A DNA stretch of 64,000 bases from UBA935 sp031556725 (GCA_031556725.1 JAVBSL010000014.1:1-64000), one strand, 5' to 3'; numbered from the stretch's first letter, positions 7,974 to 17,762 are shown. Translations and numbers: made by a program. The notes: generated from the letters alone by a model not told the origin.

Positions 7974-10193
7974 GTGGACAAGCAGGTTAACAGGAACCAG
8001 GGGAAAAAATATCAAAAATTTACAATGAGAATGCAGAAAAAGCTGGTGGTACTATTTATTGTAGTATTTCTGGCTTTTGTGGGATTAAGCGTGCAGCTTA
8101 TCAGAATTACCAGAGAGAACGGTGACCAGTATAAAAAACAGGTATTGTCCCAGCAACGCTATGACAGCATGGTAATTCCTTATAAACGCGGAGAGATACT
8201 GGATTCCCGGGGAACCAGTCTGGCCATCAGTGAAAAGGTATATAATGTTATTCTGGATGCCAAGGCAGTTTTGGAAAAAGAAGAGTATCTGGACCCCACT
8301 TTGGAAGCCTTGCGGATGCAATTTGGTTTTGATACGGGAAAAATCAGGAACTACATAGCAGATAATCCGTCCTCCCAGTACTATGTCCTTGCCAAGAGAC
8401 TTTCGTATGAAGAAATAGCCGGTTTCAGGGAAGTACAGGCGGATACGGAAAAAGGCAAAGATGTCAAGGGAATCTGGTTTGAAGAGGAATATAAAAGGAG
8501 CTACCCCAATAATACCCTGGCCAGTGATGTAATCGGCTTTACCAGAAGTGATAACCGTGGTTTATATGGATTGGAGGAATATTATGATGATATCCTCTCC
8601 GGTACAGCCGGACGGGAATATGGTTTTCTGAATGAAGACGCCGAACTGGAACGGACCACCATCGCGGCGGTGGATGGCAATAGTATCGTCACCACCATCG
8701 ATGCCAATATCCAGGGAATTGCCGAAAAATATCTGAAAAAATTTAATGAAAAATATACCAATAACTATCGGGAAGGTGCCAATGGTGCCTATAATATCGG
8801 CTGTATCATTATGGAAGTGGATACCGGCAATATTCTGGCTATGGCCAGCTATCCCAATTTTGATCTGAATGATACGAAAAATACGGATATGCTGCTGGGT
8901 ATGCCCATGGTAGATGCCGACGGGAAGAAAATCACTCCGGCCACTTTTATTAATGAAGAAAATCTGGCCGATATGGACGAGGATGTTCTTTCCCAAAATT
9001 TTAATTCTCTTTGGAAGAATTTCTGTATCGTGGATACCTATGAGGCGGGCTCCGTTATGAAACCCTTCACCGTCGCTGCCGGAATTGAAAGCGGCAGTAT
9101 TACCGGTAATGAAAGTTATACCTGTGAAGGTAAATTGGAGGTAGGAGATCATACTATCAAATGTCATAATAAAGGCGGTGACGGAACCCTGACGGTTGCC
9201 CAGGCGGTAGAACGTTCCTGCAACGTTTGTATGATGAAGATCGGCATGGCCATTGGCAAGGATACTTTTGTTGATTTTCAGCATATCTTTAACTTTGGAT
9301 TAAAGACCAATATTGACCTGACAGGTGAAGCTAGGACTGCCAGTCTGGTATACAATAAAACCAATATGCGTTCCGCCGAGCTTGCCACCTGTACTTTTGG
9401 CCAGGGATTTAACAGCACGATGATTCAGACCATAACCGCATTTTGCTCACTGATCAACGGCGGAAATTATTATGAGCCTCATATGGTCAGTAAAATTGTC
9501 AGTCCCACTGGTGCGACGATACAGAACATTGAACCCAGGCTGCTGAAGCAGACTGTTTCACCGGAAACATCAGATACCATTAAAGAGTTTTGTAATCTGG
9601 TGGTGACCGGAGACCATGGTACCGGTCATACTGCCCGGCCGGCCGGTTACATGATCGGCGGCAAAACAGGTACGGCCGAGATGGTACCTCGGGATAAGAT
9701 AAACTATGTATTATCCTTTATGGGGTATGCTCCGGCGGACAATCCTCAGATTGCCATTTATGTGGTAGTGGATCGGCCCAATGTAAAATACCAGGATGAT
9801 GCCAAATATGCCACATATATTGTAAAAGATATTCTCACCGAAGTATTGCCTTATTTAAAAATATATATGACCGAAGAGCTTTCCGAAAAAGAACGTGCCG
9901 AGCTGGAAGCCCTGCAGCTGGAAATTATGACACCGGTAGTACCTGCCACGGAAGAGGAAGAAACCGGTGAAGAAGCAGAAGGGGAAAACCCGGAAGGGGA
10001 AGAAACGGTACCGGAGCATCAGGAAGTATGGAAGAGTTTCCCTATTGATCCGGCCACCGGCTATGGGGTGGATCCCGATACCGGTGAACTGGTAGATCCT
10101 GTCACCGGGGCAGTGATCGGCGGCAGTTTTGCGTCGGATGGTGAAACACAGATTTTGCCCCCTACAGCAGAAGATACGGGTGAGCCGTATTGA
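7974..10193 (+). CDS. Class B penicillin-binding protein (FtsI/PBP2B-type transpeptidase)
   Basis: Septal peptidoglycan transpeptidase with a short cytoplasmic tail, one membrane anchor (LVVLFIVVFLAFVGLSV), a dimerisation domain and a transpeptidase domain. The active-site motifs are SVMK (S360), SCN (415-417) and KTG (564-566). The start is GTG 7974, 6 bases after AGGTG; the ATG two bases earlier is in another frame. The C terminus carries an acidic extension of about 100 residues instead of PASTA domains, with three 8-residue DPxTG repeats at 692-712. It is the first of two tandem class B PBPs; one is probably division-specific and the other SpoVD-like. Confidence 0.93.
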   Translation: MDKQVNRNQGKKYQKFTMRMQKKLVVLFIVVFLAFVGLSVQLIRITRENGDQYKKQVLSQQRYDSMVIPYKRGEILDSRGTSLAISEKVYNVILDAKAVLEKEEYLDPTLEALRMQFGFDTGKIRNYIADNPSSQYYVLAKRLSYEEIAGFREVQADTEKGKDVKGIWFEEEYKRSYPNNTLASDVIGFTRSDNRGLYGLEEYYDDILSGTAGREYGFLNEDAELERTTIAAVDGNSIVTTIDANIQGIAEKYLKKFNEKYTNNYREGANGAYNIGCIIMEVDTGNILAMASYPNFDLNDTKNTDMLLGMPMVDADGKKITPATFINEENLADMDEDVLSQNFNSLWKNFCIVDTYEAGSVMKPFTVAAGIESGSITGNESYTCEGKLEVGDHTIKCHNKGGDGTLTVAQAVERSCNVCMMKIGMAIGKDTFVDFQHIFNFGLKTNIDLTGEARTASLVYNKTNMRSAELATCTFGQGFNSTMIQTITAFCSLINGGNYYEPHMVSKIVSPTGATIQNIEPRLLKQTVSPETSDTIKEFCNLVVTGDHGTGHTARPAGYMIGGKTGTAEMVPRDKINYVLSFMGYAPADNPQIAIYVVVDRPNVKYQDDAKYATYIVKDILTEVLPYLKIYMTEELSEKERAELEALQLEIMTPVVPATEEEETGEEAEGENPEGEETVPEHQEVWKSFPIDPATGYGVDPDTGELVDPVTGAVIGGSFASDGETQILPPTAEDTGEPY

Positions 10194-10215
10194 TATTCGA
10201 AAGATACGTGAATAA

Positions 10216-10261
10216 CCTCATGAAAAAGGTAATAGATTGTATTAATACCTTTTTTATGAGG
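10216..10261 (+). promoter_or_regulatory. Long hairpin burying the RBS of the second PBP
   Basis: The arms 10216-10231 and 10246-10261 pair over 16 bp with a single G-U, plus a few more pairs after one mismatch. The 3' arm ends in TATGAGG, whose GAGG is the only visible Shine-Dalgarno for the ATG at 10267. No T-run follows, so it is not a standard terminator. A translation-limiting or RNA-processing role is inferred. Confidence 0.7.
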
Positions 10262-10266
10262 TTTCT

Positions 10267-11997
10267 ATGCTGAAAAATAAAACCTATAACCGTAAAAAGA
10301 TTGTAACGATATTTTTTATTTGTATGATTACTTTTGTGCTGCTCACCGGGAGACTGGTGTACTTGATGGTCTTTCGTTCTGATTATTATTCGGAGCAGGC
10401 ACAACAGCTTCATGAAAGAGAACGGAGCATTAAAGCCGCCAGAGGACGGATTATCGATGCAACAGGTACGGTGATTGCTGATAATAAGACGGTCTGTACC
10501 GTTTCGGTTATCTACAATCAGATTGCTGACCGGGAGGAAGTGATCAAAGTCTTATGCCGGGAACTGGATCTGACCGAGGATTATGTCCGTAAGAGGGTGG
10601 AGAAGTATTCGGCCATAGAACGGATCAAAAGTAATGTGGATAAAGAAATCGGCGACCGGATCAGGGATTTTGAACTTGCCGGTGTCAAGGTGGATGAAGA
10701 CTATAAACGATACTATCCCTATGATGATCTGGCTTCCAAGGTATTGGGGTTTACCGGCGGAGATAATCAGGGAATCATCGGACTTGAGGTTATTTATGAA
10801 GAATATTTGAAAGGCAAAGAGGGAACGATTTTAACAGTAACCGATGCCAAGGGCGTGGAACTGGATGCGGCCGGAGAAGAGAGGATCGACCCCGTCACCG
10901 GAAATGATCTGTATATCAGCCTGGACATGAATATTCAAAGCTATGCAACCCAGCTGGCCAGTCAGGTGATGGAAAACAAGCAGGCTGACAGTGTCTCTAT
11001 TCTGGTGATGAATCCGCAAAACGGAGAAGTGATGGCCATGGCCAATGTGCCGGAGTTTAATCTAAATGAGCCCTATACTCTGAATAATGGCATCGATGGT
11101 TCCGCATTGTCTCAGGAGGAACTGCAGAACCAGCTAAACGGAATGTGGCGAAATGGCTGCATCAATGATACTTATGAGCCGGGATCAACCTTTAAGATCA
11201 TTACGGCAGCGGCCGGTCTGGAAGAGGGGGTAGTATCCTTATCGGATACCTTCAGCTGTCCGGGATATATTATGGTAGAGGATCGGAAAATCAGATGTCA
11301 TAAGACTACCGGCCATGGGCATCAGGACTTTACCCTGGCCACTATGAACAGCTGCAATCCGGTTTTTGTAACCGTAGGGATGCGGTTGGGAGTGGATAAC
11401 TTTTATAAATATTTCCAGCAGTTCGGTCTGCTGAAAAAAACCGGAATCGATTTGCCCGGTGAAGCGGCCACCATCATGCATAAAAAAGAAAATATGAAGG
11501 CGGTGGAGCTGGCAACGGTGGCTTTTGGCCAATCTTTCCAGATTACGCCCATTCAACTGGCCGTAACGGTATCCTCCATCGTCAACGGCGGTACCAGAGT
11601 AACACCACATTTTGCGGTAAGTTCAGTCAGCCGGGAGGGGGAAGAAATAGAAAAATTTACTTTTCCTACAACAGAAAATATTGTTTCAGCGGAAACCTCA
11701 GAAACCATGCGTACGGTTTTGGAACAGGTAGTGGAAAACGGAACCGGCAAGAATGGATATGTAGAAGGACAGAGAATCGGCGGGAAAACCGCAACCAGTC
11801 AGACCCTGCCCCGGGGAAGCGGACGTTATATCGCTTCTTTTATCGGATTTGCCCCGGCCGAGAATCCACAGGTTCTGGCCCTGGTAATTATCAATAATCC
11901 GCAGGGTGTATATTATGGCGGTCAGGTGGCGGCACCGGTAATCAGACAGCTTTTTGAAAATATTCTTCCTTATTTGGGTAAAATAGATTATAATTGA
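10267..11997 (+). CDS. Second class B penicillin-binding protein (SpoVD/PBP2-type) with KTA box
   Basis: Transpeptidase of 576 residues with an N-terminal membrane helix (IVTIFFICMITFVLLTGRLV), a dimerisation domain containing AARGRIIDATGTVIADN, and a transpeptidase domain. Active-site SxxK is STFK (S307, K310) and SxN is SCN. The third box reads KTA (507-509) where KTG is expected; the surrounding GGKTATSQ is intact in frame. No PASTA domain follows, unlike Bacillus SpoVD. Tandem PBPs before mraY match the pbpB-spoVD order of spore formers, so a sporulation-cortex role is possible. Confidence 0.92.
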   Translation: MLKNKTYNRKKIVTIFFICMITFVLLTGRLVYLMVFRSDYYSEQAQQLHERERSIKAARGRIIDATGTVIADNKTVCTVSVIYNQIADREEVIKVLCRELDLTEDYVRKRVEKYSAIERIKSNVDKEIGDRIRDFELAGVKVDEDYKRYYPYDDLASKVLGFTGGDNQGIIGLEVIYEEYLKGKEGTILTVTDAKGVELDAAGEERIDPVTGNDLYISLDMNIQSYATQLASQVMENKQADSVSILVMNPQNGEVMAMANVPEFNLNEPYTLNNGIDGSALSQEELQNQLNGMWRNGCINDTYEPGSTFKIITAAAGLEEGVVSLSDTFSCPGYIMVEDRKIRCHKTTGHGHQDFTLATMNSCNPVFVTVGMRLGVDNFYKYFQQFGLLKKTGIDLPGEAATIMHKKENMKAVELATVAFGQSFQITPIQLAVTVSSIVNGGTRVTPHFAVSSVSREGEEIEKFTFPTTENIVSAETSETMRTVLEQVVENGTGKNGYVEGQRIGGKTATSQTLPRGSGRYIASFIGFAPAENPQVLALVIINNPQGVYYGGQVAAPVIRQLFENILPYLGKIDYN

Positions 11998-12027
11998 GGA
12001 CGTATCAAAGAGAAAGGTTGAAATCAG

Positions 12028-12984
12028 ATGAATACAACAATTGTGATACCGGTTATTATATCCTTCGTTATCAGTGTTTTGCTGGGACCGTTTATCATTC
12101 CCTTTTTACGGAAATTGAAGGTTGGGCAGACAGTCAGGGATGATGGCCCCCAAACGCACTTGAAAAAAGCAGGGACGCCCACCATGGGCGGGATTTTGAT
12201 CCTCATCAGTATCGTGCTTACTTCCCTGTTGTATGTGAAGGATTGTCCGAATATTATCCCAATCTTGTTTTCGACATTGGGCTTTGGGCTGATCGGATTT
12301 TTAGATGACTATATTAAAGTAGTATTGAAACGTTCCATGGGCTTGCGGGCCTGGCAGAAGATGCTGGGACAGCTGCTGGTAACCGGCATCCTGGCTTATT
12401 ATATAGTCAGCCGGCTGGATTTATCCATGGCCATGAAAATTCCGTTTTTACCCGGAAAATATATTGATTTTGGTATTTTAAACATTCCCATATTATTTTT
12501 TATTGTTATAGCGACTGTAAACGGAACTAATTTTACCGATGGGCTGGATGGTCTGGCAAGTAGTGTGACCGTTTTAGTGGCCACCTTTTTTACGGTGGTA
12601 TCCATTGGCATGGATGCCGGTATTTCGCCGGTTACCTGTGCGGTAGTAGGTGCTTTGCTGGGATTTTTGCTGTTTAATGTCCATCCGGCCAGTGTATTTA
12701 TGGGGGATACAGGCTCCCTGGCATTGGGCGGATTTGTGGCGGCCAGTGCGTACATGACACAAATGCAGTTATTTTTGCCGATCGTCGGTCTGGTTTATGT
12801 GGTGGAAGTACTATCGGTGATGATTCAGGTATCTTATTTTAAGGTCAGCGGGGGAAAGCGTTTTTTCAAAATGGCGCCCATCCATCATCATTTTGAACTG
12901 TGCGGATGGAAAGAGACCAAGGTGGTTGCCGTATTTTCTATTATAACGGCAATTTTATGCCTGCTGGCATTGCTTGGTATTTAA
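12028..12984 (+). CDS. mraY: Phospho-N-acetylmuramoyl-pentapeptide-transferase MraY
   Basis: Polytopic enzyme that transfers phospho-MurNAc-pentapeptide to undecaprenyl phosphate, making lipid I. Catalytic and Mg-binding motifs are visible: FLDDYIK, NGTNFTDGLDGLA and MGDTGSLALGG, plus the loop MAPIHHHFE that binds the nucleotide. Length 318 and about ten membrane helices are normal. AGAAAGG precedes the ATG. The 30-base gap after the PBP suggests one operon. Confidence 0.97.
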   Translation: MNTTIVIPVIISFVISVLLGPFIIPFLRKLKVGQTVRDDGPQTHLKKAGTPTMGGILILISIVLTSLLYVKDCPNIIPILFSTLGFGLIGFLDDYIKVVLKRSMGLRAWQKMLGQLLVTGILAYYIVSRLDLSMAMKIPFLPGKYIDFGILNIPILFFIVIATVNGTNFTDGLDGLASSVTVLVATFFTVVSIGMDAGISPVTCAVVGALLGFLLFNVHPASVFMGDTGSLALGGFVAASAYMTQMQLFLPIVGLVYVVEVLSVMIQVSYFKVSGGKRFFKMAPIHHHFELCGWKETKVVAVFSIITAILCLLALLGI

Positions 12985-13005
12985 ATAAAGGAAGGTTATC
13001 GGTCA

Positions 13006-14373
13006 ATGTGTAATGAGTTAGCAGGAAAAAAAGTATTGGTAGTGGGCAGCGGCCTCAGCGGCATGGGAGCAGTAAAGCTTTTGGGTCAGATCGGAGCCGT
13101 ACCCATTTTATATGATTCTAATGATAAATTAACAGAAAATGAACTGAAAGGGAAATTACCGGCAGGTGTTGCCGCTGAAATTATTCTCGGAGAATTGCCG
13201 GAAGAAGTGCTTGCTCAGATAACAGCGGCAATCATCAGCCCCGGAGTTCCCATGGAGGCAGCACCGGTAGTGAAGATCAGGGAAGGCCGGATTCCCATCT
13301 GGGGCGAGATAGAACTGGGATTTGCCTGTGCCAAAGGAAGTGTTGTGGCCATAACCGGAACCAACGGTAAGACTACCACCACCACTTTGGTAGGGGAGAT
13401 TATGAAAGCCTTTTTCCCATCCGTATTTGTAGTAGGGAACATTGGCAGGCCTTATACGGAAGTCGCCCTGGAAACCGGCGAGGAAACGGTAACTATCGCA
13501 GAGATCAGCAGCTTTCAGTTAGAGACAGTGACAACCTTTGCACCCAAAGTATCAGCAATCTTAAATATCACACCGGATCACCTGGACCGGCATAAAACTA
13601 TGGAATGTTACGTAAAAATGAAAGAGAGGGTTGCGGGGAACCAGACCTCTGAAGATGTTTGCGTTTTAAACTATGAAAACGAATATACCAGAGATTTCGG
13701 AAAACGGTGCCCCGCCAGAGTGATTTACTTTTCCTCTGCCAGGCCATTGGAAAACGGTTATTTTCTGAAAGATGAACATATTTATTTTGCCAAAGACCAA
13801 AAAGAGCAGTGTCTTATGAATATTCATGAGATGAATCTGGTGGGAATCTGCAATGTGGAAAATGTCATGGCGGCAATTGCCATTTGCCACAGCTGCCAGG
13901 TGCCCATGGAGCTGATCCTGGATACCGTCAGAAAGTTTCGGGCCGTGGAACACCGGATTGAATATGTGGCCACCAGAGGCGGTGTGGATTATTACAATGA
14001 TTCTAAGGGAACCAATCCCGATGCCGCCATACAGGGGATTAAAGCCATGTCCAAACCCACCGTCCTGCTGGGCGGAGGATACGATAAGGGCAGCGACTAT
14101 GATGAATGGATCGGGGCCTTTGACAACAAGGTAAAAGCTTTTGTGCTGGTGGGGGCCACCAGGGAAAAAATTGCCCGGTGTGCCGCTGAGCAGGGAATTT
14201 CCAATGTGATTTTGGCAGATACCTTTGAAGAGGCACTGGACAGATGCAGAGAGCAGGCTGAGCCCGGTGATGCGGTATTGCTTTCGCCGGCATGTGCAAG
14301 CTGGGGAATGTTTCCCAATTATGAGGTCCGGGGAAATTGTTTTAAAGAATATGTATTGGCTTTAGAAGAGTAG
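13006..14373 (+). CDS. murD: UDP-N-acetylmuramoyl-L-alanine--D-glutamate ligase MurD
   Basis: Mur ligase that adds D-glutamate to UDP-MurNAc-Ala in the cytoplasm. The 455 residues start with a Rossmann-type UDP-binding loop (VLVVGSGLSGMG). The ATP-binding loop is GTNGKTTTT, followed by the metal/carbamyl-Lys region and the C-terminal domain with YNDSKGTNPDA. GAAGG lies 11-12 bases before ATG 13006. It sits between mraY and ftsW as in most Firmicutes. Confidence 0.97.
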   Translation: MCNELAGKKVLVVGSGLSGMGAVKLLGQIGAVPILYDSNDKLTENELKGKLPAGVAAEIILGELPEEVLAQITAAIISPGVPMEAAPVVKIREGRIPIWGEIELGFACAKGSVVAITGTNGKTTTTTLVGEIMKAFFPSVFVVGNIGRPYTEVALETGEETVTIAEISSFQLETVTTFAPKVSAILNITPDHLDRHKTMECYVKMKERVAGNQTSEDVCVLNYENEYTRDFGKRCPARVIYFSSARPLENGYFLKDEHIYFAKDQKEQCLMNIHEMNLVGICNVENVMAAIAICHSCQVPMELILDTVRKFRAVEHRIEYVATRGGVDYYNDSKGTNPDAAIQGIKAMSKPTVLLGGGYDKGSDYDEWIGAFDNKVKAFVLVGATREKIARCAAEQGISNVILADTFEEALDRCREQAEPGDAVLLSPACASWGMFPNYEVRGNCFKEYVLALEE

Positions 14374-14404
14374 TAATTATGGAAGCAGAATAGGAGAACG
14401 TGGT

Positions 14405-15541
14405 TTGGCGAAAAAAAAAGAAGAAACCTTTTTTGACTACACCCTATTGTTCATTGTATTGTTTTTATTGGGCTTTGGGCTAATAATGGTATATTCGGTC
14501 AGTTCCTACGAAGCCAATCTGGATTTGGGGGATTCGACCTTTTATCTGCGAAAGCAGTTGTTTGCAACGATAGTAGGATTAGTTGGAATGATTTTTGTGG
14601 CCAATGTTCCTTATCACTTTTGGGAACGTTTTGCCACCCTGGCATACATCGTATCAACCGTTATGATTTTATTGATTATTCCCTTTGGTGTGGTCAGGAA
14701 CGGTGCCAAAAGGTGGTTGTACATAGGAAGCTTGTCACTGCAGCCGGCGGAGATTGCCAAGTTGGGTATGATATTATTTCTGGCCAGCCTGATCTGTAAA
14801 ATGGGCAAGGGCATTCGCAGCCAGAAGGGTTTTTTCACGGTACTGTTGATTCCGGCGCCCATCAGTTTGATGGTATGGTTAATTACCGACAACTTAAGTT
14901 CGGCGATTATTATCTTTGGTATTGCCCTGTTGATGTTGTTTGTGGCCAGTCCGGAATATAAGAGATTTATCATTCTGGGGGTGGCAGGCATAGCGGTAGC
15001 AGTCTTGGGGGTATATGCCATTGTCAATATGGCCGATTCAGAGACTATGGGATTTCGTGGGGCCCGTATTCTGGCCTGGCTGGATCCGGAAGCATATGCT
15101 TCGGGTAAAGGATTTCAGACTCTGCAGGCCTTATATGCCATCGGCTCCGGTGGTGTTCTGGGCAAGGGCCTGGGTCAAAGCATGCAGAAGCTGGGTTTTC
15201 TGCCGGAAGCGCAGAATGATATGATATTTTCCATTATCTGTGAAGAATTGGGGCTTTTTGGGGCCATGGCCATCATTATGATGTTCCTGCTTCTGATCTG
15301 GCGCTTTATGGTGATCGCCAATAATTCACCGGATCTGTTCGGTGCGCTGCTGGTGGTAGGGGTTATGGGGCATATTGCCATTCAGGTTATCCTGAACATC
15401 GCTGTTGTAACCAATTCCATTCCCAATACGGGAATTTCGCTGCCTTTTATCAGTTTCGGGGGTTCTTCGGTGATGTTTCTGCTGATCGAGATCGGTCTGG
15501 TGTTAAGTGTGGCTAAGGGAATCCGGCTGAAAGATTTATAG
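14405..15541 (+). CDS. ftsW: SEDS peptidoglycan glycosyltransferase FtsW
   Basis: Septal glycan polymerase that works with the class B PBP. The 378 residues form about ten membrane helices. SEDS signatures include the RRxL-like segment NGAKRWLYIGSLSLQPAE, the catalytic-loop region ALYAIGSGGVLGKGLG, and the C-terminal NTGISLPFISFGGSS. The start is TTG 14405, 8 bases after AGGAG; no ATG fits. FtsW rather than RodA or SpoVE is chosen from position, but SpoVE cannot be excluded. Confidence 0.92.
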   Translation: MAKKKEETFFDYTLLFIVLFLLGFGLIMVYSVSSYEANLDLGDSTFYLRKQLFATIVGLVGMIFVANVPYHFWERFATLAYIVSTVMILLIIPFGVVRNGAKRWLYIGSLSLQPAEIAKLGMILFLASLICKMGKGIRSQKGFFTVLLIPAPISLMVWLITDNLSSAIIIFGIALLMLFVASPEYKRFIILGVAGIAVAVLGVYAIVNMADSETMGFRGARILAWLDPEAYASGKGFQTLQALYAIGSGGVLGKGLGQSMQKLGFLPEAQNDMIFSIICEELGLFGAMAIIMMFLLLIWRFMVIANNSPDLFGALLVVGVMGHIAIQVILNIAVVTNSIPNTGISLPFISFGGSSVMFLLIEIGLVLSVAKGIRLKDL

Positions 15542-15624
15542 TACAAGATACATTTATAAAAAACTCTCCATATAAATAGAATAGGTCTTTTATTGAATCT
15601 AAACCGAAAGGGTAAGGTGAAGCT

Positions 15625-16881
15625 TTGGACGCTATTCATGTCAGAGGAGGAAATCCTCTTTTTGGAGAGACAAAAATTCAAGGTTCGAAAAATGCCGTTC
15701 TGCCCATTATGGCAGCGGCTTTATTGATTGAAGGTACCAGTGTAATAGAAAATTGTCCCAAAATATCAGATGTATTTCATATGCAGAAGCTGCTGGAAGA
15801 GATTGGCTGTGAGATCCACTGGCGCGACCGGACATTGTACATCAATGCGGCGCATGTAACAGAAAATACCATGAGCGGTGAATCGGTGACCGGAATGCGG
15901 TCATCCATCATGCTGCTGGGAGCCATGCTGGGCCGATTTGGAAAAGCAGCCATGAACTATCCGGGGGGCTGTGTCATCGGCCAGCGTCCCATTGATGTAC
16001 ATCTGACGGCATTAAAAAAGATGGGCGTAATGATTAATGAGGCAGAATGCTTCTTTGAAGCTACGGCAGGAGAACTTGTGGGCAATGTGATCGAACTGCC
16101 GATACCCAGTGTGGGTGCAACGGAGAACGTCCTGCTGGCAGCGGTGACGGCGAAAGGTACTACTGTATTGAAAAACGCGGCTCCGGAACCGGAAATAATC
16201 GCTTTATGCGAATTCTTAAGAGCTGCGGGAGCAGTTATTGAAGAGGATATGTCAAAGGAAATGACCTTATTGATCAAAGGCCAGCCGAAACTGTTTTCTG
16301 CCAGCTATAAGATTCCGGCGGACCGGATTGTGGCCGGTACCTATCTGTTGACGGTATTAGGTGTGGGCGGACATATTTTTTTAGAGGATGCCCCGGCCAA
16401 ACATATGAAGGCTTTGATTCGATTAATGGAAGCCATGGATGCTGAGGTAAGTGTGAGTAATAAAGGAATTGCCGTATTATCGGAGGGAATCCACAAAACG
16501 GTTCCTTACCTGGAAACAGGAGTATACCCTCTTTTTCCAACCGATATGCAGTCGCCCTTACTGGCTGTTTTGACCAAGGCAAAAGGGAAAAGCAGTATTC
16601 GCGAAACGGTTTTCGAAAACCGCTTCAGAATTGTTCCGGAACTCCGGAAAATGGGAGCGCAGATTGAAACCCAGGGTAACCTGGCCACGGTGACCGGGGT
16701 AGAGGAATTAACCGGTTCCAGAGTGGAGGCCCAGGAATTACGCGGCGGTGCAGCACTGGTGATAGCCGGATGCATGGCGGAGGGGGAAACAGTAGTGGAA
16801 AACCGACATTTCATCGAAAGAGGCTATGAGGATATCGTACGGGATTATCAAAACCTTGGTGTGAAGATAAATACAGCCTAA
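15625..16881 (+). CDS. murA: UDP-N-acetylglucosamine 1-carboxyvinyltransferase MurA
   Basis: First committed step of peptidoglycan synthesis: transfers enolpyruvate from PEP to UDP-GlcNAc. The catalytic cysteine is C115 in GGCVIGQRP, the same number as in E. coli, which predicts fosfomycin sensitivity. K21-N22 (GSKNAVLP) is the substrate loop. Length 418 is exact for the family. The start is TTG 15625 behind AAGGTGA. It occupies the place where murG usually sits; no murG lies between it and ftsW. Confidence 0.97.
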   Translation: MDAIHVRGGNPLFGETKIQGSKNAVLPIMAAALLIEGTSVIENCPKISDVFHMQKLLEEIGCEIHWRDRTLYINAAHVTENTMSGESVTGMRSSIMLLGAMLGRFGKAAMNYPGGCVIGQRPIDVHLTALKKMGVMINEAECFFEATAGELVGNVIELPIPSVGATENVLLAAVTAKGTTVLKNAAPEPEIIALCEFLRAAGAVIEEDMSKEMTLLIKGQPKLFSASYKIPADRIVAGTYLLTVLGVGGHIFLEDAPAKHMKALIRLMEAMDAEVSVSNKGIAVLSEGIHKTVPYLETGVYPLFPTDMQSPLLAVLTKAKGKSSIRETVFENRFRIVPELRKMGAQIETQGNLATVTGVEELTGSRVEAQELRGGAALVIAGCMAEGETVVENRHFIERGYEDIVRDYQNLGVKINTA

Positions 16882-16886
16882 GAAAG

Positions 16887-17675
16887 TTGAAAGCTAAGAT
16901 GGGAAAGAAGAAAAAGAAGAAACAAAAGGAAAGCCCGGGGGAAATGCTGCGGCAGCATAAAAGCCTGCTGATCATAGCATTGTTGCTGTTGATTCTTTTT
17001 AGCGGGTTGGGAATTGGGTATCGGTATATTATCCAGCAGTATACCGTAACCAAGATTTATGTGGATGGAAATATTCATTATACCAGTGCGCAGATCATGG
17101 ATATGGTCATGGAGGGAAAGTATGGCAGCAATTCTCTGTTTTTATCATTGAAGTATAAGGACAAAAGTATTCAGGGGATTCCCTTTATCGAAAAGATGGA
17201 TGTCAGTATTTTAGAAAGAGATACCATCAGGATTAATGTATATGAAAAAGCAATAGCCGGTTATGTAGAGTATCTGGGGAATTATCTTTATTTTGATAAG
17301 GACGGGATTGTGGTGGAGAGCTCCCAGCAGACGACACCTGGAATTCCCCAGGTGACCGGTTTGGAATTCGGATATGCGGTCCTGCATGAAAAGCTGCCGG
17401 TAAAAAATGAAGCGGTTTTCACCAAAATATTAAATATGGCACAGCTATTGTCAAAATACAGTGTCAACGCGGACAAGATCTTTTTTAATGAAAATGATGA
17501 AATTACCCTTTATTTCGGCGACGTAAAGGTATCACTTGGGAATGATTATCATATTGATGAAAAAGTCATGGAGCTGCAGAATATGCTGCCAAAGCTGGAA
17601 GGGAGGAGCGGCACCTTGCGGATGGAAAATTATGACGAGTATACAAAAGAAACGATTTTTGAATCAGATTTATAA
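16887..17675 (+). CDS. divIB: Cell division protein DivIB/FtsQ
   Basis: Bitopic divisome protein with a Lys-rich cytoplasmic tail (GKKKKKKQK), one membrane helix (LLIIALLLLILFSGLGIG), a POTRA domain beginning VTKIYVDGNIHYTSAQIM, and a beta domain. Length 262. The start is uncertain: TTG 16887 overlaps no good RBS, and ATG 16899 (four codons in) is an equally good choice. It pairs with FtsL and DivIC. The order murA-divIB-ftsZ is common in Clostridia. Confidence 0.9.
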   Translation: MKAKMGKKKKKKQKESPGEMLRQHKSLLIIALLLLILFSGLGIGYRYIIQQYTVTKIYVDGNIHYTSAQIMDMVMEGKYGSNSLFLSLKYKDKSIQGIPFIEKMDVSILERDTIRINVYEKAIAGYVEYLGNYLYFDKDGIVVESSQQTTPGIPQVTGLEFGYAVLHEKLPVKNEAVFTKILNMAQLLSKYSVNADKIFFNENDEITLYFGDVKVSLGNDYHIDEKVMELQNMLPKLEGRSGTLRMENYDEYTKETIFESDL

Positions 17676-17692
17676 AAAAAGCAAAATTATGG

Positions 17693-17721
17693 TTGATAAA
17701 TTTGTGAAATAATTATATGAT
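17693..17721 (+). promoter_or_regulatory. Sigma-A promoter of ftsZ
   Basis: TTGATA (17693-17698) and TATGAT (17716-17721) with 17-bp spacing lie 42 bases before the ftsZ start. The predicted leader is about 35 nt. It would let ftsZ be transcribed apart from the upstream wall genes. Confidence 0.65.
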
Positions 17722-17762
17722 GGAGTATATGGACATTCGGGGATAATGAAGGAGGAACTACC

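Noticed and set aside
8562..9284. Long antisense open frame (240 codons) across the first PBP gene
   Set aside because: Shadow of the coding strand; no RBS and no recognisable domain. The same holds for the antisense frames at 28248-28901 and 57793-58425.
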